Assembly (NCBI GenBank): GCA_029251785.1
Contig: JAQXCQ010000187.1
Location: 1-59,363 of the forward strand
DNA: 59,363 nucleotides
Source of the DNA: Maricaulis sp.
GTDB taxonomy: Bacteria; Pseudomonadota; Alphaproteobacteria; Caulobacterales; Maricaulaceae
Direction: 5' to 3'
Part shown: in pieces, positions 15,486 through 25,459 of the stretch
How positions within the stretch are numbered: position 1 is the stretch's first letter
How the letters are laid out: every line of letters starts with the position of its first letter
Translations under genes and position numbers: made by a program
Notes under the pieces: generated by a model
Databases searched by the model: none
What the model was told of the DNA's origin: nothing
What the model saw: only the letters and a program-made list of their open reading frames with translations

Positions 15486-16966
15486 AGCTCAAATCCTGTG
15501 ACAATTATGGATGCCGCATCGGCGAATTCTTCTGTAGAGAGATCGATCACGCGGAAGTTTATTGGCTCCCTCGCCTCATCAATGGCGTCCGATGGAAGTG
15601 TGAGGTAGACGATAAAGTCCTGAGTTCGATCACTGGCGACCATCAAACTCCGAGGAGCATTTGCGTCAGCACCAAGCACCCGAACCTGTATGCGCGGATC
15701 GCCCTCGACTACAAATTCCAGATGCCGCGTTTCGTGAGCCTTATTGATCACTTTGATGGTGTAGCCATTGCGAACTGAACCGTCTGACAGGCGCACAAAG
15801 TTCGGATTACGATCCCGCAGCGCATTCAGTTCTAATTCGGTGCGATTGAGCAATCCTGTCAACATCACGGACGCAACCAAAACAAGCGCGCCGGCATACA
15901 CCAATGTCCGACCCCGAATGAAGCGATAGCGCGGTGGCTCACCGGCCGTAAAACGATCGACATTGTCGTCGGTCTCATAGGTGATCAACCCTGTCGGCCG
16001 ATCGATCTTGCGCATAATATCGTCACAGGCGTCGATGCACAGCCCGCACTGGATGCACTCGAGCTGGGCACCGTCACGGATATCAATGCCCATGGGGCAC
16101 ACCGCCACGCATTGGCGGCAGGAAATGCAATCGCCTCGCCCCTCCCAGCTTGCACCTTTCTTGTGCGTACCGCGTGGCTCGCCTCGATCCGTCCGATAAA
16201 TGACATTCACGGCTTCACGGTCGGTCATCGCAGCCTGAATGCGCGGCCATGGGCACATATAGGTGCAAACCTGCTCTCGCATCGTGCCGGCGAGCGTATA
16301 GGTCGTGAAGGTAAGCAGGCCGAAAAAGATATAGGCCGTCAGCGGTGCCTCGCCGGCGAAGAAGTCACGCAGAACATCAAAAGCATCATGGAAATACAAT
16401 ATCCAGGCGCCGCCCGTTCCCATCCCGATCAATAGCCAGACGGCATGCTTAGCGATCTTTCGCCAAGCTTTATTGAAGGACCAGGAAGAACGATCAAGTT
16501 TGATCCGAGCGTTTCGATCTCCTTCAAAAAGGCGCTCGACGGTGATGAACAAATCCGTCCACACTGTCTGTGGACACGCATACCCGCACCAGACGCGCCC
16601 GAACAGGGCAGAGGCCAAAAACAAGGCCAGCGCTGCAAGGATCAACAGTCCGGAAATATAGTACACTTCCTGGGGCCAGATCTCGATAAAGAAGAAGTAG
16701 AAACGACGGCCGGCGAAATCGATCAGCACGGCCTGATCGGGCAAATCTGCGCCACGATCCCACCGCAAAAAAGGTACCAAATAATAGACACTAAGGGTGA
16801 GGATCATGATGATCCATTTTGCGAGGCGAAACTTTCCCTTGGCCAGTTTCGGGTAAATTTGCTGACGCTTTTCGTACAGCTCACGGGTCTCCGCGGCGTT
16901 AACGGCTTTCGCCTTGGAACGCTGAACGCCCGGGGCGACCATTTTGGGGATCAGATTGTGCGTCAT
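15482..16966 (-). CDS. ccoG: CcoG/FixG (RdxA) iron-sulfur membrane protein
   Basis: A 494-residue protein with about five membrane segments. FGRVWCGYACPQTVWTD lies in the N-terminal half. Two 4Fe-4S motifs of ferredoxin type follow in the middle (CISCRQCVAVCP and CIQCGLCIDAC), and a periplasmic Ig-like C-terminal domain ends the protein. CcoG takes part in the copper reduction step of cbb3 maturation. It heads the assembly genes and starts 21 nt behind ccoP in the same direction. Confidence 0.96.
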   Translation of the reverse strand: MTHNLIPKMVAPGVQRSKAKAVNAAETRELYEKRQQIYPKLAKGKFRLAKWIIMILTLSVYYLVPFLRWDRGADLPDQAVLIDFAGRRFYFFFIEIWPQEVYYISGLLILAALALFLASALFGRVWCGYACPQTVWTDLFITVERLFEGDRNARIKLDRSSWSFNKAWRKIAKHAVWLLIGMGTGGAWILYFHDAFDVLRDFFAGEAPLTAYIFFGLLTFTTYTLAGTMREQVCTYMCPWPRIQAAMTDREAVNVIYRTDRGEPRGTHKKGASWEGRGDCISCRQCVAVCPMGIDIRDGAQLECIQCGLCIDACDDIMRKIDRPTGLITYETDDNVDRFTAGEPPRYRFIRGRTLVYAGALVLVASVMLTGLLNRTELELNALRDRNPNFVRLSDGSVRNGYTIKVINKAHETRHLEFVVEGDPRIQVRVLGADANAPRSLMVASDRTQDFIVYLTLPSDAIDEAREPINFRVIDLSTEEFADAASIIVTGFEL

Positions 16967-16987
16967 GGTCGTCCTGGCCCGTTCGGG

Positions 16988-17911
16988 TTACTCGGCGGGG
17001 TCTGCGGATTCTCCCCCGCCCAGCAAATATACATACGCGGTCAACGCATCGATCATCCCCTCATCAAGACGCGCCTCCCATGCGGGCATTACACCAAAGG
17101 GACCACGCTCGATCGTCGTGATGATCTGATCACGTGTACCGCCATAAAGCCAATCATGATCAATCAGTCCCGGCGCACCGACGGCCCTGTCTCCAGACCC
17201 ATCAGCCAAATGGCAGGACGCGCATTGAGCGGCATAGACGGTACGACCCCGCGCGACAGCATCGGCATTTTCAATGGCTGCACCAGGGGCAAGGCTGAGG
17301 ACATAATCCGTGACATCGCGAATTTCTTGAAAGGACAAAATATTATCCCGGCCGAAGGCGGGCATTTGCGAGTAACGCGACTGCTCGTGCTCGGTGCGGA
17401 TTCCAAAGCGTATCGTTGTACGAATATCGTCGTAACTTCCGCCCCAGAGCCAGACATCATCATTTAGATTGGGATAACCAATCGCACCCTGCGCACCCAT
17501 GCCATGGCAAGTACCGCAATTATCTCCGAAAGCGGATTGTCCGGCAGCCCTGACAAAGCCAAGTAATTGTGGATCAGCTTCTATCCCCTCAATTGAGATA
17601 CCTTCAAGGCGACTAAAACCGTCGGCCCTGGCTGCGTCAAGCGCGGCCAAATCCCGCGCCACATTGGCACGCTCCGAATTACCGATAACTCCGCGCGTAT
17701 GATCACTATCACCCGAGCTCATGCCCGGCAGTGCGGGTAGGGCTGGCATCAACACCATATAAATAACGCTATAGACGATAGAGGCGTAGAAAATCCACAA
17801 CCACCAACGTGGGAGAGGATTGTCGAGCTCCTTGATCCCATCCCACTCATGACCGGTGGTCTCGATGCCGGAAATTTCGTCTGTGTCAGGTTTTTGTGGT
17901 GTTTCAGACAT
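16988..17911 (-). CDS. ccoP: CcoP, diheme cytochrome c subunit of cbb3 oxidase
   Basis: A 307-residue membrane-anchored cytochrome. One helix at about 35-57 follows the conserved NPLPRWWLWIFYAS. Two heme c sites follow: CGTCH at residues 132-136 and CASCH at 230-234. Methionine ligands (SQMPAFG, GVMPAWE) lie downstream of each. The start at 17911 lies behind GAGGAC and overlaps the ccoQ stop by 8 nt. A longer upstream start would only overlap ccoQ further. Confidence 0.97.
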   Translation of the reverse strand: MSETPQKPDTDEISGIETTGHEWDGIKELDNPLPRWWLWIFYASIVYSVIYMVLMPALPALPGMSSGDSDHTRGVIGNSERANVARDLAALDAARADGFSRLEGISIEGIEADPQLLGFVRAAGQSAFGDNCGTCHGMGAQGAIGYPNLNDDVWLWGGSYDDIRTTIRFGIRTEHEQSRYSQMPAFGRDNILSFQEIRDVTDYVLSLAPGAAIENADAVARGRTVYAAQCASCHLADGSGDRAVGAPGLIDHDWLYGGTRDQIITTIERGPFGVMPAWEARLDEGMIDALTAYVYLLGGGESADPAE

Positions 17912-18095
17912 GGGTGACGTCCTCTTTGTCCAATCCGCCAACCGGCGTGTCAGGCTCGTTCAGGGGCAGGCTGGCGGCACGATCGAAGCGATCCTGACTT
18001 TTTGGCCAAAATGCATAAACGAGCGCACCCGCGAACAGAGCAATGAAGAGCATCAAGCCCCAAGTTTGCGCAAAACTCAGAAGTATCTCATACAT
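17904..18095 (-). CDS. ccoQ: CcoQ, small cbb3 subunit
   Basis: A 63-residue protein with one transmembrane helix (residues about 13-30) and the typical following motif YAFWPKSQDRFDRAA. CcoQ stabilises the interaction of CcoP with the core complex. It starts 3 nt after the ccoO stop. Confidence 0.93.
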   Translation of the reverse strand: MYEILLSFAQTWGLMLFIALFAGALVYAFWPKSQDRFDRAASLPLNEPDTPVGGLDKEDVTHV

Positions 18096-18098
18096 GAC

Positions 18099-18857
18099 TC
18101 ACCTCAAATTTTCGTCGGCTTCAGCCTCGTAAGTCGAAAAATCGACCATAGTACCAAGCACTTGCAGATAAGCGATCAATGCATCGAGTTCGGTTACGCG
18201 CTGAGCGTTACCATCGAAATTGCGCAGCGCCGCGCCCGGGTAGCGGGCGACAAAACCATCATAATCGTCCGCAAATGGGTCCAGCTGAGTGCGAACATCG
18301 CTCTCAGCGGAGGCAATCATTTCGTCGGTATATGGGACACCGACCATGCGCAACGTGCGCAATTGCGCGGAGACATTATCGTAATCAAGCGTCGAGGTTT
18401 CCAGGAAACCATAGGCGGGCATAATCGATTCAGGCACGACAGATTGAGGCCGCCGCATGTGATCGCGATGCCATTCATCGGAATACTTTTCTCCAACGCG
18501 CGCCAGGTCCGGGCCGGTTCGTTTCGAACCCCACTGGAACGGGTGGTCGTACATGCTTTCAGCGGCCAAGGAATAATGGCCATAGCGCTCGACCTCATCC
18601 CGAAGCGGCCGGATCATCTGGGAGTGACAGTTATAACACCCTTCGCGGACATATATATTGCGACCCAATTGCTCCAACGGCGTGTAGGGACGCACGCCCT
18701 CCACTTCTTCAATGGTAGAGTCCAGATAGAAGAGCGGGGCAATCTCAACGATGCCGCCAATACTCACAGTCACCAGAATACCGACCGTCAGTATAAGTGA
18801 GTTTTTCTCGAACAGTTTCTTGTGAAGATCACTCCAGCTTGGCTTGCGATCGCTCAT
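18099..18857 (-). CDS. ccoO: CcoO, monoheme cytochrome c subunit of cbb3 oxidase
   Basis: A 252-residue subunit with an N-terminal helix (about residues 20-44) and one heme c site, CYNCH at 74-78, in the conserved [16 protein letters not shown] context. [10 protein letters not shown] and MPAYGFL follow as expected. It passes electrons from CcoP to the CcoN core. The start overlaps the ccoN stop by ATGA. Confidence 0.97.
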   Translation of the reverse strand: MSDRKPSWSDLHKKLFEKNSLILTVGILVTVSIGGIVEIAPLFYLDSTIEEVEGVRPYTPLEQLGRNIYVREGCYNCHSQMIRPLRDEVERYGHYSLAAESMYDHPFQWGSKRTGPDLARVGEKYSDEWHRDHMRRPQSVVPESIMPAYGFLETSTLDYDNVSAQLRTLRMVGVPYTDEMIASAESDVRTQLDPFADDYDGFVARYPGAALRNFDGNAQRVTELDALIAYLQVLGTMVDFSTYEAEADENLR

Positions 18858-20518
18858 GACACGGCTCCTTTTGAGCGCTCGGTAAGGCCCTCTTGCGGCT
18901 GCACTGAATCATCAACTTCGCACCCATCTCCCTTAATCGTCCGATAGACATTGTAGGCCATGACCAACGCGCCGGAGAGGTAGAGCAGGCCACCGATCGT
19001 CCGGATGATGTAATAGGGTTCCATCCTCTGCATAACTTCCACAAAGGAGTATTCAAGGAAGCCATCCGGCGTGTAGGAGCGCCAATCGAGGCCCTGGAAA
19101 ATGCCTGCAGGCCACAGTGCGGCGATATAGGCAATGATACCAAATGTGGCGAGATAGAAGTGCCAGTCGATCAGCACCTTGGAATACATGCCCTTGCGCT
19201 TCCACAACCATGGAACGAGGCAATAAATCGCCGAGAATGAAATCATTCCGACCCAGCCAAGCGCGCCGGAGTGTACATGCCCGACCGTCCATTCTGTGTA
19301 GTGTGACAGCGCGTTGACGGCACGGATGGCCATGACAGGCCCTTCAAACGTCGACATGCCGTAAAAAGCGATCGCCAAAACCATCATCCGAACGACCGGA
19401 TCGGTGCGAAGCTTGTCCCAGGCCCCCGACAGCGTCATCAGACCATTGATCATGCCACCCCAGGACGGCATCCACAGCATGATGGAGAAGGTCATCCCCA
19501 GCGTCTGGGCCCATTCCGGCAGGGCCGTGTAGTGCAGATGGTGGGGACCTGCCCATATATAGATGAAGATCAGCGACCAGAAGTGAATGATCGACAAGCG
19601 GTAGGAATAGACCGGTCGGTTCACGCGCTTGGGCACGAAATAATACATGATGCCAAGGAAGCCCGCAGTGAGGAAGAAACCAACGGCATTGTGGCCGTAC
19701 CACCACTGGGTTAGCGCGTCCTGCACACCGGACCAGAGGATGAAGCTCTGTGAGCCAAACCAATCGACCGGAATGGCCAGATTATTGATCACGTGGAGCA
19801 CCGCGACGGTGACAATGAACGCCAGGTAGAACCAGTTCGCCACATAGATATGCGGCTCCTTGCGCTTCATCAGCGTGCCCAGGAAGATCACCAGATAGGC
19901 AACCCAAACAAGGGTCAGCCAAATATCGGCATACCATTCAGGTTCAGCATATTCCTTGCCCTGAGTGATACCGGCCAGATAACCCGTGGCGGCTATGACG
20001 ATGAAGAATTGATAACCCCAGAACACAAACCAGGGCCAGATCCCGCCCACAAGCCGAGTGCGACAAGTGCGCTGGACCACATAAAACGATGTGGCAATCA
20101 GAACGTTCCCACCGAAGGCGAAAATCACTGCCGAGGTATGAAGCGGTCGCAGGCGCCCGAAGCTGGCAAAGCCCCAATCCTCGATGTTGAGCATCGGAAC
20201 CGCCAGTTGCGCCGCGATGACCACGCCGACCAATAAGCCGGCAATGGCCCAGACCATAGACGCGATCACCCCCGCCTTGACCACATCCTCATTGTACTCG
20301 CCCGGATCGATCACCACGCCGCCGCCGGCGTATCGGCCAACCATCATGATGATGCCGACGAGGAATCCCCCAAGTATCAGCCAGGCCTGGCCCTGCATAG
20401 CCGCATCGGGCGCTCCGGTTGCCAGAAGCGACCAAAGCGCTCCGAGTACCAAGATAAGCCCGACGATGAACGCTCCGGCATCGAAACCGCTTCGCTTTAA
20501 AGAATTATACGCGTGCAT
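18854..20518 (-). CDS. ccoN: CcoN, catalytic subunit of cbb3 cytochrome oxidase
   Basis: A 554-residue heme-copper oxidase subunit with about 14 hydrophobic segments. Ligand-bearing motifs are visible: [32 protein letters not shown], the CuB pair [16 protein letters not shown] and the late [17 protein letters not shown]. It reduces oxygen at low concentration and pumps protons. The start at ATG 20518 lies behind GGGGGCAGGG; an upstream TTG in frame is less likely. It leads the leftward unit ccoNOQP-ccoGHIS. Confidence 0.97.
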   Translation of the reverse strand: MHAYNSLKRSGFDAGAFIVGLILVLGALWSLLATGAPDAAMQGQAWLILGGFLVGIIMMVGRYAGGGVVIDPGEYNEDVVKAGVIASMVWAIAGLLVGVVIAAQLAVPMLNIEDWGFASFGRLRPLHTSAVIFAFGGNVLIATSFYVVQRTCRTRLVGGIWPWFVFWGYQFFIVIAATGYLAGITQGKEYAEPEWYADIWLTLVWVAYLVIFLGTLMKRKEPHIYVANWFYLAFIVTVAVLHVINNLAIPVDWFGSQSFILWSGVQDALTQWWYGHNAVGFFLTAGFLGIMYYFVPKRVNRPVYSYRLSIIHFWSLIFIYIWAGPHHLHYTALPEWAQTLGMTFSIMLWMPSWGGMINGLMTLSGAWDKLRTDPVVRMMVLAIAFYGMSTFEGPVMAIRAVNALSHYTEWTVGHVHSGALGWVGMISFSAIYCLVPWLWKRKGMYSKVLIDWHFYLATFGIIAYIAALWPAGIFQGLDWRSYTPDGFLEYSFVEVMQRMEPYYIIRTIGGLLYLSGALVMAYNVYRTIKGDGCEVDDSVQPQEGLTERSKGAVS

Positions 20519-20746
20519 CCCTGCCCCCAACGGAAATTGCTGTATGTCGAACTACACGAAAAAACACAGCTTTTGTTAGACAAGTTGTCCCATGCGACAG
20601 CCTGCCGCGGCGCTCGGCAAGCGAACACCGATTTGCCGAAACCGCCAAATCCAATTTTCGGCGCGCACCCGCCAGACAAATTCACAAACATTGTCCGCGG
20701 CAAAACGAGAGCCATCGTCTTAGATTCGAGCTAAAATCGTCAGATG

Positions 20747-20760
20747 TTGGATTCGATCAG
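20747..20760. promoter_or_regulatory. Imperfect FNR-type box upstream of ccoN
   Basis: TTGGATTCGATCAG matches the FNR/FixK consensus TTGAT-N4-ATCAA at 8 of 10 positions. It lies about 230 bp upstream of ccoN and just behind the hemN stop. That distance is long for a direct activator site, so the assignment is tentative. Confidence 0.3.
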
Positions 20761-20767
20761 GTGGTCA

Positions 20768-22123
20768 CTAAACCGCTTGGCTGTGCAGCCTTTCCTTAGC
20801 GGCGAACGCTGGATCCAGGCGCGTGGCAATACTGCGAACATAGGGACGGCCTAATTCTGTAACACTGAGCATCCCCTCGTCTATTTCGACAAGTCCATCG
20901 TTCCAGAGCTCGAACATATCGCGATTGGCGACCCGTCCGAGTTTCATCTGGAATACACTTTCGAGCGGCAGCTCAAACTGACACATCAGCGTTTCAATCA
21001 ATTGGCCGATCCGAATATCCTGCTCGGTGCGTTGCACGCCGCGAGCAATCGCCGATTCGCCCGCCAGGATTGCGTCTGCATAGCGCCACGGATCAACGAT
21101 ATTTTGCGCGAAACCACGCTTTGTATCGCTTATTGCCGATGCACCCAAACCAATCAGAGCGTCATAATTGTCGTCGGTATATCCTTGGAAGTTTCGCCTC
21201 AATGTTCCTGCCCGCACAGCCGCTGACAGCCCATCGGAGTGTTGTGCAAAATGATCCATGCCGACTGGTTGATAGCCCGAGCTCGTAAGCACGGAGCTCG
21301 CTGCCTGCATTTGCGCAAATCGCTGCTCAGAATCAGGCAAACGGTCTTCGGGGATGGCCTTTTGATGCTTCTTAAACCACGGGACGTGGGCATAACCGAA
21401 AACCGCAAGACGGTCGGGCTGCAGCTCCGCGACCCGACGGGCCGTGTGGCGAACCCGTTCGACGGTTTGCGCGGGCAGGCCATACATTATGTCCATATTG
21501 ATGGCGTTGATGCCGGCGGCGCGCAAATTGTGAACGGCGGCACTGACGGTCTGCTGGGGCTGAATTCGATGGATTAATCGCTGCACTTCGTCCGAGAGAT
21601 CCTGCACACCGAGACTGGCCCGGTTCACACCACATCGGGCCATCGACTCCGCCAGCGCCGGGGTGAGGCCACGGGGATCCAATTCTACAGAGATCTGGGC
21701 GGTGCTGGAGATGTTGAACTGGTCGCGCAATCGTCCCATCAGCGCGGCAAATCTCTCCGGCGATAGCATGTCCGGTGATCCACCCCCGAAATGGATGCTC
21801 TGAACATTTCCCGCCACCGGACTTGTGGCGGCTTTACGATCAATTTCCAGATGCAAGGCCTCTAGATAGCGGGCGATCCGAGAGTCTTTATTGGGAATTG
21901 TCGTATTACATCCGCAATACCAGCACATCGCGCGGCAAAACGGGATGTGCACGTAAAGAGATAATGAGGGAGAGCTCGGTAGGGTTTCGAGCCAATTAGC
22001 CCAATCAGGATCCCCGACGCCATCGTGAAATTTCGTCGCCGGCGGGTAGGACGTATAACGCGGCACGTTTTCCCGGGCGTAGCGCGGAAGAAAGCAGGGC
22101 GAGACGGGGGTCATATCATTCAT
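20768..22123 (-). CDS. hemN: Oxygen-independent coproporphyrinogen III oxidase HemN
   Basis: A 451-residue radical-SAM enzyme that decarboxylates coproporphyrinogen III to protoporphyrinogen IX without oxygen. The cluster motif C-x3-C-x2-C is at Cys63, Cys67 and Cys70, followed by the further Cys72 seen in HemN. GGGSP, VELDPRG and ASLGVQDL are also present, and the length is normal. It supports heme synthesis for the cbb3 and nitrate reductase systems under low oxygen. Its start overlaps the end of the upstream hydroxylase gene by 8 nt, which suggests a two-gene operon. Confidence 0.96.
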   Translation of the reverse strand: MNDMTPVSPCFLPRYARENVPRYTSYPPATKFHDGVGDPDWANWLETLPSSPSLSLYVHIPFCRAMCWYCGCNTTIPNKDSRIARYLEALHLEIDRKAATSPVAGNVQSIHFGGGSPDMLSPERFAALMGRLRDQFNISSTAQISVELDPRGLTPALAESMARCGVNRASLGVQDLSDEVQRLIHRIQPQQTVSAAVHNLRAAGINAINMDIMYGLPAQTVERVRHTARRVAELQPDRLAVFGYAHVPWFKKHQKAIPEDRLPDSEQRFAQMQAASSVLTSSGYQPVGMDHFAQHSDGLSAAVRAGTLRRNFQGYTDDNYDALIGLGASAISDTKRGFAQNIVDPWRYADAILAGESAIARGVQRTEQDIRIGQLIETLMCQFELPLESVFQMKLGRVANRDMFELWNDGLVEIDEGMLSVTELGRPYVRSIATRLDPAFAAKERLHSQAV

Positions 22124-23390
22124 AAGACGACCGTTCCTTTCGAATGAGCGGGGCCGTCAGCTTGGCTTTCTGGGACGATGTTTGAGTCAACCGACCCATA
22201 ATCATTTTTCGAACCGGGCTGAGAGAACGCCCGGTATCGAACAGGGCTTTGCGTAAAAGATTGGAGACGGTGTCTTCGCGCCCGTAAAGCTCGGCCAAGG
22301 CGTTGGTTCCAAAATAAAGCGGGCCGGAAAGAGCGCGATGTTGGCGTTCATATTTTTGCAAGCCTCGCATCGCGGCGATCGGGCGCCCGGCTCGACAAGC
22401 GTCGCGAATTGTCTTGCTTAGCGATTGGGTGCTTTGAACACCCAGATTGAAACCGTGGGCTGTCACGGGATGCATGCCCACGGCAGCATCGCCGACAAGC
22501 GCAAATCCTTGGTCGACAAATCGATTGGCATAGGTCGCAACCAACGGATAGCTATAACGCCGGGACAGCGGTTTCATCTTTCCAAACCGCTGGTCTAATC
22601 TGCGTGCGGCATGTTGGGCGTACGCCTCTTTATCCATCGCCATGTGTCGGGCGGCTTCGTCGGGCGTGTACGTCATGACCAGTGAGGCTTCGCCGTCATT
22701 GAGCGGCAAAACAGCAATCGCTCCTCCGGGGACGAAACACTCCCAGGCAATCTGATGATGTGGACGCTCAAATGCCATGCGAGAGACAATCATTGTGCGC
22801 CCGAAATCATGCATGGACGCCGATATACCAACGGTGCGGCGTGCGAAGGAAAACCGCGTATCCGCGGCTATCAGCAAGTCGCTCCGCAGCGTCTCGCCTG
22901 AGGCCAGTGTTACCGAGGCACCGCGGGGACCGGTGTCGATTTTGGTGACTTCAGCTTCGCATAGCAGTGTGACATCACTGCTTGCCGCTAACTCTTGATG
23001 CAGGCTTTTTCGAATGGCCTGGTTGGAGACTAGATAGCCCAGCTTGTCGGCACCGACTGCATTGGCATCGAAATGCAGGCACGCATCTGACCTACCGTTG
23101 ATAACCTTCGCTGAGCGCAAGACCGACTTGTCGCTATCCCCAATCCTTGGCCAGGCCCCCAAATCATCCAAAATTTCAATGGACCGATGTGACAAGGCGA
23201 TTTCCCGCCCATCGAAATCCGGGTCCGTGATCGCGCTTTCTGCCAGCTTTTCGATCACCGTAACCCGCAAACCTGTGCCGCGAAGACCAAGCGCCATCGA
23301 CAACCCGGCCGGGCCAGCACCGATGATGATGACATCCTGTCGGTCCTGCGACGCGGGCCGATCAGTCCTGGCGGTTTTGGGAGAGGTCAC
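22116..23390 (-). CDS. UbiH/UbiF/COQ6-family FAD-dependent hydroxylase
   Basis: A 424-residue flavoprotein monooxygenase with an N-terminal GxGxxG motif (IIIGAGPAGLSMALGL), a central DG segment (LLIAADTRFSFAR) and the C-terminal FAD motif FALVGDAAVGMHPVTAHGFNLG. These match the ubiquinone hydroxylase family. The organisation resembles UbiM-type ring hydroxylases, but the ring position cannot be told from sequence alone. GTG 23390 is chosen because TAAGGA lies 7 nt upstream; an in-frame GTG at 23408 lacks a ribosome site. It is odd that an oxygen-using enzyme is coupled to oxygen-independent hemN; microaerobic expression would reconcile the two. Confidence 0.82.
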   Translation of the reverse strand: MTSPKTARTDRPASQDRQDVIIIGAGPAGLSMALGLRGTGLRVTVIEKLAESAITDPDFDGREIALSHRSIEILDDLGAWPRIGDSDKSVLRSAKVINGRSDACLHFDANAVGADKLGYLVSNQAIRKSLHQELAASSDVTLLCEAEVTKIDTGPRGASVTLASGETLRSDLLIAADTRFSFARRTVGISASMHDFGRTMIVSRMAFERPHHQIAWECFVPGGAIAVLPLNDGEASLVMTYTPDEAARHMAMDKEAYAQHAARRLDQRFGKMKPLSRRYSYPLVATYANRFVDQGFALVGDAAVGMHPVTAHGFNLGVQSTQSLSKTIRDACRAGRPIAAMRGLQKYERQHRALSGPLYFGTNALAELYGREDTVSNLLRKALFDTGRSLSPVRKMIMGRLTQTSSQKAKLTAPLIRKERSSYE

Positions 23391-23564
23391 GAGCCATTCC
23401 TTATCCACAATTTCATTCCGGTATTTTACGAAATTGGAGCAAGGAGCCTATGTGCCCGAATAGCGCAGCTTCAATTTGTCGCGGCGATGGCGGCAAATCC
23501 GGGATCGCTGTGACGATCTGTCGTGTCGCTGACAGTTGGATCCACGCTTAAGGAGAAGTGCGCG

Positions 23565-23585
23565 ATGAACACACTGGAAAGCTGA
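23565..23585 (+). CDS. Six-codon leader minigene before the decarboxylase
   Basis: ATG-AAC-ACA-CTG-GAA-AGC-TGA stands 9 nt behind the only strong ribosome-binding site in the area (AAGGAG, 23550-23555). Its stop is 4 nt before the decarboxylase ATG, which has no good site of its own. The arrangement suggests translational coupling or a leader peptide, but it could be chance. Confidence 0.3.
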   Translation: MNTLES

Positions 23586-23589
23586 GATT

Positions 23590-25317
23590 ATGAAACCTTT
23601 TGCCAGCGACGCTTTTTTTCTGGGTCCCAAATCAGAGAATGCCGCCTGGGTTCGAGCGGAATTTCAAGCGATCCTCGATCATTGGTTTGACTGGCGGCGC
23701 TCTCTGTTCATGGACGACCCATCACCGCTTAGCCCCGAGCGTCGTCTGTCGGTGGATTTTTTGAAGGAGCGCGAACAACTGGCGCAGCAATTGAGATCCT
23801 TGCGGGAAATGCTGTGTTCGGAAGTGCCCAAATATACACCTCGATATAACGGCCACATGGTCTCGGAACTCTCTCTGCCCGCCCTGTTCGGGCATTTTGC
23901 GACATTGCTGCACAATCCCAACAACACCTCTAAAGAGGCCGCGCGCGTTGGCGCGCAGATGGAGGTCGAGGCGATCGCTATGCTGGCCGAGATGGTCGGG
24001 TTCGATCCGGGACAAGCCCAGGGGCATTTCACCGGTGGTGGCACGATCGCTAATTTTGAGGCCGTCTGGCGTGCGCGTTACCGGCTCGACCACTTGCTCG
24101 CTCTGGCGCTGTACAAAGCGGAAAATGGTGGCGACCGCTTTGACGCTTTCGAAACCGCTCATATGGGATGGGACGCATATAATCGCGAGAGCGACGGGCT
24201 AGACGTTGATGCGATGCGCGCTTGCAGCGGTGTCCTTGGCAATCCGTTTGAGTATGCCGAACGAATGACCGCAGCGACAGGGCGGCCCTGGCGCGGTCCT
24301 GTCCTGCTGACACCCGGCAATAAACACTTCTCCTGGAAGAAAGCAACCAACGTCTTTGGCATGGGCGAAGAGGCGTTCTGGACCTCGCCGTTGGACAATC
24401 AGGGACGTCTGGATCCTGACGGCTTGCAAGATCAGATTGACCGGGCCCGAGAGGCGGGACGGCCGGTCCTCGCCGTGGTGTCCGTGGCCGGAACAACTGA
24501 GGCCGGCGAGATTGATTCCGTCGACCGCGTTCACAGTCTTCTGGAAAAGGAGCGCAGTGGCGGCATCGATATCTGGCATCATGTAGACGCGGCCTATGGC
24601 GGGTTTTTCTGCACTATGTTGGGCGGAGAGAGTGAAACGGCTCTGTCTCCAGGCAGTCGAGCGGCCTTGCGCGCGATCCGGACGGCGGATTCGGTGACGC
24701 TGGATCCACACAAGCTGGGCTATGTGCCGTATGCCTGCGGCGCCTTCCTGACCCGCGACACACAGGCCTATGTCTCGTCTTCATTTCAAGCGCTGTATAT
24801 CGATCGCGCGATCAGCAATGACAAATGGGCGTGCACGCTGGAAGGCTCTCGCAGTGCGGCCGGGGCGGCAGCGACGTGGTTGACCGGGAAAACCATGGGC
24901 TACGGTCCAGAACGTTTCGGTCAGATGCTGGCAGGCACGATCGAGATACGGGCTAAAATTCAATCTGTTCTGGAAACCGAGATCGACGGTGTGAACTGCA
25001 TTCCTGCGGACACCAATATCCTTTGTTTTCACCTGGCGGTTGCCGGAGAAGCGCTTAGTGCTGCAAACGCGCGGACCAAATCCGTCTTTGCAAAATTCCA
25101 ACAGGATCCCAACTTTTCGATCTCACAAACCATCCTGACCGATGAAAGTTATCCGGCGCTGATTGAGTCGCATGTCGCTAAATATAATGGGGTGAAAGAT
25201 TGTGATCAGCTGGTGCTTTTGCGCTGCGTCTTCATGAATCCATTCTGGAGCAATGACGCGGTAAGGGCTGCCCTGATCCCGGAATTTGTTGCAAGTCTCC
25301 GAAATCATTTAAATTGA
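23590..25317 (+). CDS. Group II pyridoxal-phosphate-dependent decarboxylase
   Basis: A 575-residue PLP enzyme of the glutamate/tyrosine/aromatic amino-acid decarboxylase superfamily. Signatures are YNGHMVSELSLPALFGHF, FTGGGTIANFEAVWRAR, the PLP-contacting HHVDAAYGG near residue 330 and the Schiff-base lysine in DPHKLGYVPYACGA near residue 375. The substrate cannot be read from these motifs. The family is longer than typical GAD enzymes and includes uncharacterised members. It is divergent from the ubi-hemN pair and precedes nrdD by 142 bp. The ATG at 23590 has a poor ribosome site and may depend on the minigene upstream. Confidence 0.87.
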   Translation: MKPFASDAFFLGPKSENAAWVRAEFQAILDHWFDWRRSLFMDDPSPLSPERRLSVDFLKEREQLAQQLRSLREMLCSEVPKYTPRYNGHMVSELSLPALFGHFATLLHNPNNTSKEAARVGAQMEVEAIAMLAEMVGFDPGQAQGHFTGGGTIANFEAVWRARYRLDHLLALALYKAENGGDRFDAFETAHMGWDAYNRESDGLDVDAMRACSGVLGNPFEYAERMTAATGRPWRGPVLLTPGNKHFSWKKATNVFGMGEEAFWTSPLDNQGRLDPDGLQDQIDRAREAGRPVLAVVSVAGTTEAGEIDSVDRVHSLLEKERSGGIDIWHHVDAAYGGFFCTMLGGESETALSPGSRAALRAIRTADSVTLDPHKLGYVPYACGAFLTRDTQAYVSSSFQALYIDRAISNDKWACTLEGSRSAAGAAATWLTGKTMGYGPERFGQMLAGTIEIRAKIQSVLETEIDGVNCIPADTNILCFHLAVAGEALSAANARTKSVFAKFQQDPNFSISQTILTDESYPALIESHVAKYNGVKDCDQLVLLRCVFMNPFWSNDAVRAALIPEFVASLRNHLN

Positions 25318-25392
25318 TAAATGTCAAGCCTTGATCGCGGCGGTATGTTGCCGCGCGTCACGGCGTCGCAATTCCCCCCAACGTAAACACCT

Positions 25393-25439
25393 ATACAACA
25401 TATCGTGTTCGGATCACCACCAAACACTATATGTTGATG
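25393..25439 (+). promoter_or_regulatory. Tandem NrdR boxes before nrdD
   Basis: Two 16-bp sites resemble the NrdR consensus acaCwAtATaTwGtgt: 25393-25408 (ATACAACATATCGTGT, 13 of 16) and 25424-25439 (ACACTATATGTTGATG, core 9 of 10). Their starts are 31 bp apart, the three-turn spacing expected for NrdR. The second ends 20 nt before the nrdD ATG, a position suited to repression. Confidence 0.7.
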
Positions 25440-25459
25440 ACTTGCTTGAGGAGAAGCAG

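Noticed and set aside
16445..17467. 340-codon frame on the plus strand opposite ccoG and ccoP
   Set aside because: It lies entirely antisense to clearly identified genes, has no recognisable domains and no ribosome site.
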